From assembly GCA_023666425.1 (NCBI GenBank), contig JAMPCA010000004.1, positions 62,001 through 126,000 on the forward strand: 64,000 nt of DNA, given 5' to 3'. The notes below the pieces were generated by a model. It was not told the DNA's origin, did not search any database, and worked only from the letters and a program-made list of their open reading frames with translations. The translations under genes and the position numbers were made by a program. Source of the stretch: Muribaculaceae bacterium (GTDB taxonomy: Bacteria > Bacillota > Clostridia > Lachnospirales > Lachnospiraceae). How positions within the stretch are numbered: position 1 is the stretch's first letter; each line of letters begins with the position of its first letter. Positions 60,115-64,000 of this stretch are shown piece by piece.

Positions 60115-60979
60115 AAAAGGGACGCGCCCTGCGGCAGTGGGCAGAAGGAGGCGCAGGGCGTTTGCAGGGCTTGCGTTTCTCGCCCCGGGTTTTCTGGGAA
60201 TCGCGGTGTTTTATCTGATTCCTTTTGTGGACGTCTGCCGCCGCTCCTTTCTGCAGACGTCCACCGGGAGCTTTTGCGGTCTGGAGAATTACAGGCGGGT
60301 GCTGGACAATACGGCGTTTGCGCTTGCGGCGAAAAATACCGCCCGCTTTGTCTTTGTCTGCCTGCCGTTTCTGCTTCTGCTGTCGCTGTGCCTTGCGCTT
60401 TTAGTCAACGGGCTTTCCGTTAAGGCAAAGGCGCTGTTTAAGAGCGCCTTTCTGCTGCCGATGGCGATTCCGGCGGCCTCCGTCGTGCTTCTGTGGAAGC
60501 TTTTGTTCGATGTGCACGGTTTTGTCAACGGGCTTTTGCAGAGGTGGGCTTCGCCCGTGGACTGGCTCAATACCCGCGCGGCCTTTGCGGTGCTGGTGTT
60601 CAGCTACATATGGAAAAATCTGGGCTACACGCTGGTTCTGTGGCTGGCCGGGCTTTTGTCGGTGCCGCAGGAGGTCATCGAGGCGGCGCAGATTGACGGG
60701 GCGGGAAGGATTGCCCGTTTTTTTAAGATCACCCTGCCCCTCATAAAGCCGATGATTTTTACCATTGTGGTGCTCTCGCTTTTAAACTCCTTTAAGGTGT
60801 TCCGGGAGGCGTATCTGGTGTGCGGCAATTATCCGCAGGAGAGCATCTATCTGCTGCAGCATCTGTTCAACAACTGGTTTTTAGGGCTGGAGGTGGATAA
60901 GCTTGCGGCGGGTTCCGTATTGCTGGCGCTGGTCATCGGCGGATTTGTGGGGCTTTTGGCACATTCGTGGGAGCGGTAG
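60101..60979 (+). CDS. ABC transporter permease, sugar type (MalF-like)
   Basis: The 292-aa permease has six membrane helices and the EAA loop EAAQIDGAGRIARFF. It starts at a GTG 14 bases inside the binding-protein gene, with AAAGG upstream, so it is coupled to it. It pairs with the next permease. No ATPase gene occurs in the window for this system, so it depends on a shared ATPase, or one outside the window. Confidence 0.85.
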   Translation: MSRSRKGTRPAAVGRRRRRAFAGLAFLAPGFLGIAVFYLIPFVDVCRRSFLQTSTGSFCGLENYRRVLDNTAFALAAKNTARFVFVCLPFLLLLSLCLALLVNGLSVKAKALFKSAFLLPMAIPAASVVLLWKLLFDVHGFVNGLLQRWASPVDWLNTRAAFAVLVFSYIWKNLGYTLVLWLAGLLSVPQEVIEAAQIDGAGRIARFFKITLPLIKPMIFTIVVLSLLNSFKVFREAYLVCGNYPQESIYLLQHLFNNWFLGLEVDKLAAGSVLLALVIGGFVGLLAHSWER

Positions 60980-60991
60980 GAGGAGGCGGAT

Positions 60992-61831
60992 ATGAGGAGA
61001 GCGTTTGCTGTATTTTTGCTGGCTTCTTTTGCTCTTTTGACGGTGGCTCCGCTCTTTTTTCTGTTTTGCGGAAGCCTGATGGGAAAGGGAGAGCTGGATA
61101 TATATCTGGGGCCGTTTCTTTTTCATACGCAGGGCTGTGCGCACTGGCGGCTGTTTCCGCTCTACCCGACCCTGCGAAATTATGTCCGGCTGGCGCTGGA
61201 TTCGCCGGAGTTTTTCCGCATGTTCTGGAACAGTATGGCGGTTACGGGAGGGACGCTTGCGGGGCAGATGTTTTTCGGGCTTCCCTCGGCGTGGGGGCTG
61301 GCGCGTTACCCCGTTTTTGGAAAGCGGGTGCTCTATATGCTCTGTATCCTGCTGATGATGCTGCCCTTTCAGGTGACGATGCTCTCGGAATATCTGGTGT
61401 TAGACCGGCTGGGGCTTTTGGACAGTCTGACGGGCATCATCGCGCCGGGAGCCTTTTCTACGTTTTCTGTGTTTCTGATGTACCGGTTTTTCTGCGGGAT
61501 ACCGGAGGAGATGCTGGATTCGGCGAGAATCGACGGGGCGGGGGAGCTGCAGATTTTTTTACAGGTGGGGCTTCCGCTCGGGGCGTCGGGGATTTTTTCC
61601 GCGCTGGTGCTGCAGTTTCTGGAGTGTTTTAGTATGATTGAACAGCCCCTTGTATTTTTACAGACAAAGAGCCGCTGGCCGCTGGCGCTCTATCTGCCGG
61701 AGATCCGGGAGGAGGAGATCGGCTTTGCGCTGTGCTGTTCCTTTGTGGCGCTGCTTCCCCCGCTTCTGGTGTTTGGCATGGGGCAGCAGTATCTCGAGCA
61801 GGGCATTATGGCGGGGGCGGTGAAGGAATAG
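60992..61831 (+). CDS. ABC transporter permease, sugar type (MalG-like)
   Basis: The 279-aa permease has six helices and an EAA loop (DSARIDGAGELQIF). It lies 12 bases after its partner, with AGGAGGAGG upstream, and is followed by the HlyD-type adaptor after 18 bases. The pairing of import permeases with an export adaptor in one operon is unusual. Confidence 0.85.
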   Translation: MRRAFAVFLLASFALLTVAPLFFLFCGSLMGKGELDIYLGPFLFHTQGCAHWRLFPLYPTLRNYVRLALDSPEFFRMFWNSMAVTGGTLAGQMFFGLPSAWGLARYPVFGKRVLYMLCILLMMLPFQVTMLSEYLVLDRLGLLDSLTGIIAPGAFSTFSVFLMYRFFCGIPEEMLDSARIDGAGELQIFLQVGLPLGASGIFSALVLQFLECFSMIEQPLVFLQTKSRWPLALYLPEIREEEIGFALCCSFVALLPPLLVFGMGQQYLEQGIMAGAVKE

Positions 61832-61849
61832 CGGGATTAGGAGGAAAAC

Positions 61850-63628
61850 ATGGGAAAGCTGGGAAAAGCGTTTTGTTTTTTGCTTGCGGTCATGCTGCTT
61901 TTGACCGCAGTATCGCGGGCGGCGGCATCCTTTACTGTCGCGCAGGTGGCGACGGAGCAGCCGCAGGCGCGGAGGATCGTGCACACGGTCATGGGAGAGG
62001 GAACGGTGGAAAAGATGGGGGAGAGGCCGGTGTTTACAGTGGCGGATGTGCTGGTGGCGGAGATCACGGTGCGTCAGGGACAGAAGGTGAAAAAGGGGGA
62101 CGTGCTGGCGCGGCTGGACATGGACAGCGTGCAGGAAAAAATCGCTGAGCTGGAGTCCGAAATCGAGGCGCTGCGCCTGCAGAACCAGGAATTAGAGGCG
62201 AGAGCGCAAAAGGAGGCGCAGAGCCAGAGCCGGGAGGAGGCCAGGGCGAGGGAGGATTACAGCGACACGCTTTCCCAGGGCAAAGAGCAGGAGAAGGAGG
62301 CCGGGAAAAATGTGGAGGAGGCCGGGGCATATCTGGAGGAAGCGAAGGAGGAGGCTTACGAGAGAATCGAAAAGGAGCTTTCCGAGGCGGCGGCTGACGC
62401 GGAGGACGCCTACCTGCTCGCTGTGGAGGAGGCTGAGAGCGCGGTTCTTCTGGCGAAGCGTGCCGTGGAGGATGCGCAAAAAGCCCCCGCGGAGGATTAT
62501 GATACGGAGATTCTTGAGATTGAGCTTGCCGAAAAACAGCGGAAACTGAAGACCTTGTACTATGACACATGGATGGGGGAGGAAATCTATGAGCAGATCC
62601 GTGCGCTGGAGTCCGAGATCGAGATTTTAAAGCTGCAGATCGAGGAGCGGAAGAGCGCGGCAAAGGCGCAGGAGGAGGAGCGGAAGCAGACGCTTCTGCG
62701 GGCGCAGGAGGACTACAGTGCCACGGTGAAAAAGCAGGAGTGGCTTGTGGCGGATGCGAAGGAGAAATGGGAGGAGGCCAAGGAGGCACTTTTCGATTTT
62801 TATGAGGATGCGGACGCGGCGGTGCTGGCGGATGCGCAGGTTATCGAGGCAGAGGCGGCGCTGGCGGATGCGAAGGAGCAGGAGAAGGAGACGAAGCGCG
62901 AGCAGAAAAATCTAAAGCAGCAGGCAGGGCGGCGGCTGGAGGACGCGATGGACGGCAGTGTTACGGATACGACAGCGGAAATCAACCGGATTGCGATCAG
63001 GGAAAAGGAGAGGCAGCTTTCGGAGCTTTCCGCCGTGAAGGAAAAGGAGGGGGAGATCATGGCATACATGGACGGGACGGTGACGCTGGTGTCCCTTGCG
63101 GTCGGGCAGAGAACGGTGGAGACAGCGGCCTTTTTGATCTCGGACGCCTCCGGTGGCATGAGCTTCACCGCGCAGGTGGACAGCGGGGAGGTAACGTATG
63201 TCATGGCGGGAGATCTGGTAACGCTCAAGGCGGCGGATAAGAGCTGTGAGGGGCTGACGGTGGTATCTGTGGAGCCGCTGGCAGATGGAGGCGCGGAGGT
63301 GACGGTCTTTGTGCCGGAGGGCACGCTGGCGCTGGGAGAGCACGCGGCGATGGAGCTGACAAAGCAGTCAAAGGAGTACAGCATAACCGTGCCGGTTTCG
63401 GCGGTGCATACGGACAACGAGCGGCATTTTGTGTATGTCATGGCGGAAGAGGATACGGTGCTCGGGGGACAGTACATGGCACAGCGCATGGACGTGACGA
63501 TTGCGGAAAAGAACGGCTTTTATGCGGCGGTGGCCGACAGCAGCCTGACGGCGGAGAGCATGGTGATCGTAAGCTCCGACCAGATGCTGTCCGCCGGGGA
63601 GCGGGTGCGCTTAAAGGAGGGCACATGA
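61850..63628 (+). CDS. HlyD-family membrane fusion adaptor with long coiled coil
   Basis: The 592-aa protein has an N-terminal helix (about 5-25) and a beta segment with a lipoyl-like half (VLVAEITVRQGQKVKKGDVL). A very long Glu/Ala-rich coiled coil (about 85-390) follows, then a second lipoyl half and beta-barrel (about 400-590; MAYMDGTVTLVSLAVGQ). This is the layout of MacA/HlyD adaptors that join an ABC exporter to the outside in Gram-positives. The coil is much longer than in MacA. Its stop overlaps the next gene's start (ATGA). Confidence 0.83.
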   Translation: MGKLGKAFCFLLAVMLLLTAVSRAAASFTVAQVATEQPQARRIVHTVMGEGTVEKMGERPVFTVADVLVAEITVRQGQKVKKGDVLARLDMDSVQEKIAELESEIEALRLQNQELEARAQKEAQSQSREEARAREDYSDTLSQGKEQEKEAGKNVEEAGAYLEEAKEEAYERIEKELSEAAADAEDAYLLAVEEAESAVLLAKRAVEDAQKAPAEDYDTEILEIELAEKQRKLKTLYYDTWMGEEIYEQIRALESEIEILKLQIEERKSAAKAQEEERKQTLLRAQEDYSATVKKQEWLVADAKEKWEEAKEALFDFYEDADAAVLADAQVIEAEAALADAKEQEKETKREQKNLKQQAGRRLEDAMDGSVTDTTAEINRIAIREKERQLSELSAVKEKEGEIMAYMDGTVTLVSLAVGQRTVETAAFLISDASGGMSFTAQVDSGEVTYVMAGDLVTLKAADKSCEGLTVVSVEPLADGGAEVTVFVPEGTLALGEHAAMELTKQSKEYSITVPVSAVHTDNERHFVYVMAEEDTVLGGQYMAQRMDVTIAEKNGFYAAVADSSLTAESMVIVSSDQMLSAGERVRLKEGT

Positions 63629-64000
63629 AGAGGAGGACGGGTCTGCTTTTTGCGGCGGGCCTGCTTCTTGTGGCTCTTGGCATGGAGATCTGCGCCCGGC
63701 GGGCGGGAAATCGTGCAGATGCGCTGTGGCGCACAGCATTCTGTCCGGAGTCGCCCCTGTGCGGGGAGGACGCGCGGGCGCTTCTTACGCAGGAGGAGGA
63801 AAATTCTCTTGTGGTGTGGAGGGAGTTACAAAACCAGACTGTGACAGACCCGGATATGGGACGGCAGGCGCGGGCGACGGCAACGGTGCTTTTGGGCTCT
63901 GCCGGGCTGGCGTTTCCAGCTGTCACGGCTCTTGCGGGAGAGGATACAGACGGCTGTCTGATCGGGGAGCAGACGGCGTGGGAGCTGTTTGGGAGCACGG
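63625..64000 (+). CDS. MacB-like ABC transporter permease, N-terminal part
   Basis: The frame starts with ATG at 63625 inside the adaptor's stop and stays open to the window end (125 codons). It has a basic start, a membrane helix (about 7-22) and an extracytoplasmic stretch that recalls the MacB periplasmic-core family start (SLVVWRELQNQTVTDPDMGR). With the HlyD-type gene it would form an efflux permease, and an ATPase gene should follow outside the window. Only the beginning is seen, so the family call is tentative. Confidence 0.5.
   Translation, partial: MKRRTGLLFAAGLLLVALGMEICARRAGNRADALWRTAFCPESPLCGEDARALLTQEEENSLVVWRELQNQTVTDPDMGRQARATATVLLGSAGLAFPAVTALAGEDTDGCLIGEQTAWELFGST

Overview
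The window looks like a chromosomal segment of an endospore-forming clostridium, most likely a member of the Lachnospiraceae. The evidence is a conserved hup / S4-protein / yabP / yabQ / divIC / spoIIE / tilS / hpt / ftsH block, a SPOCS-LysM (SipL-type) gene next to veg, a CotS-type spore coat kinase, AGGAGG ribosome binding sites almost everywhere, strong sigma-A promoters, GTG and TTG starts, and a starch-degrading, ABC-transporter-rich gut lifestyle. Base composition is uneven. The left 14 kb, the Rpn-type gene and the AlbA gene are visibly more A/T-rich than the rest.

Region 1 (1-9.4 kb) is the most interesting part. An MFS transporter is followed by a PEP-synthase-like ATP-binding protein with a degenerate KaiC-like front, a circularly permuted ATP-grasp enzyme, an alpha-E protein, a transglutaminase-like protease and two aspartoacylase/AstE-type proteins. 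One of the last two has lost both zinc histidines. A decayed copy of the MFS 5' end lies directly after the last gene, so the cluster is bounded by direct repeats. Two of its promoters are followed by terminator-like leader hairpins. It resembles the known ATP-grasp / alpha-E / transglutaminase clusters, but here the associated proteasome-like peptidase (Anbu) is absent and paired metallo-deacylase-like proteins are present.

Region 2 (9.4-15.1 kb) has a diguanylate cyclase, a DUF4143-type ATPase preceded by three 33-bp-spaced repeats, an RluA-type pseudouridine synthase, an Rpn-type nuclease gene and azlCD. Region 3 (15.3-27.8 kb) has a 1311-aa secreted pullulanase, proS, a large STAND/TPR/GAF/GGDEF protein translationally coupled to cca, a CotS-type kinase and a PEGA lipoprotein. 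Region 4 (27.9-35.5 kb) is the hup-to-ftsH sporulation and housekeeping block, with a Spo0A-type 21-bp-spaced promoter before spoIIE.

Region 5 (35.5-44.5 kb) is a maltodextrin locus: a divergent LacI repressor, a binding protein, two permeases, a membrane-anchored alpha-amylase and a chemoreceptor, with no ATPase gene. Region 6 (44.6-55.7 kb) has an AlbA/ATPase regulator, plsC, a PrcB-like lipoprotein, veg, sipL, a repeat-rich membrane protein, an NlpC/P60 hydrolase, a SurA-N-like protein, an SEC-C methionine aminopeptidase, an HD hydrolase and a DUF4317 protein. Region 7 (55.7-64 kb) has an OmpR-type two-component system divergent from an operon that combines a sugar-type ABC importer (no ATPase) with an HlyD-type adaptor and the start of a MacB-like permease. 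Tandem 11-bp boxes in the divergent promoter probably bind the response regulator.
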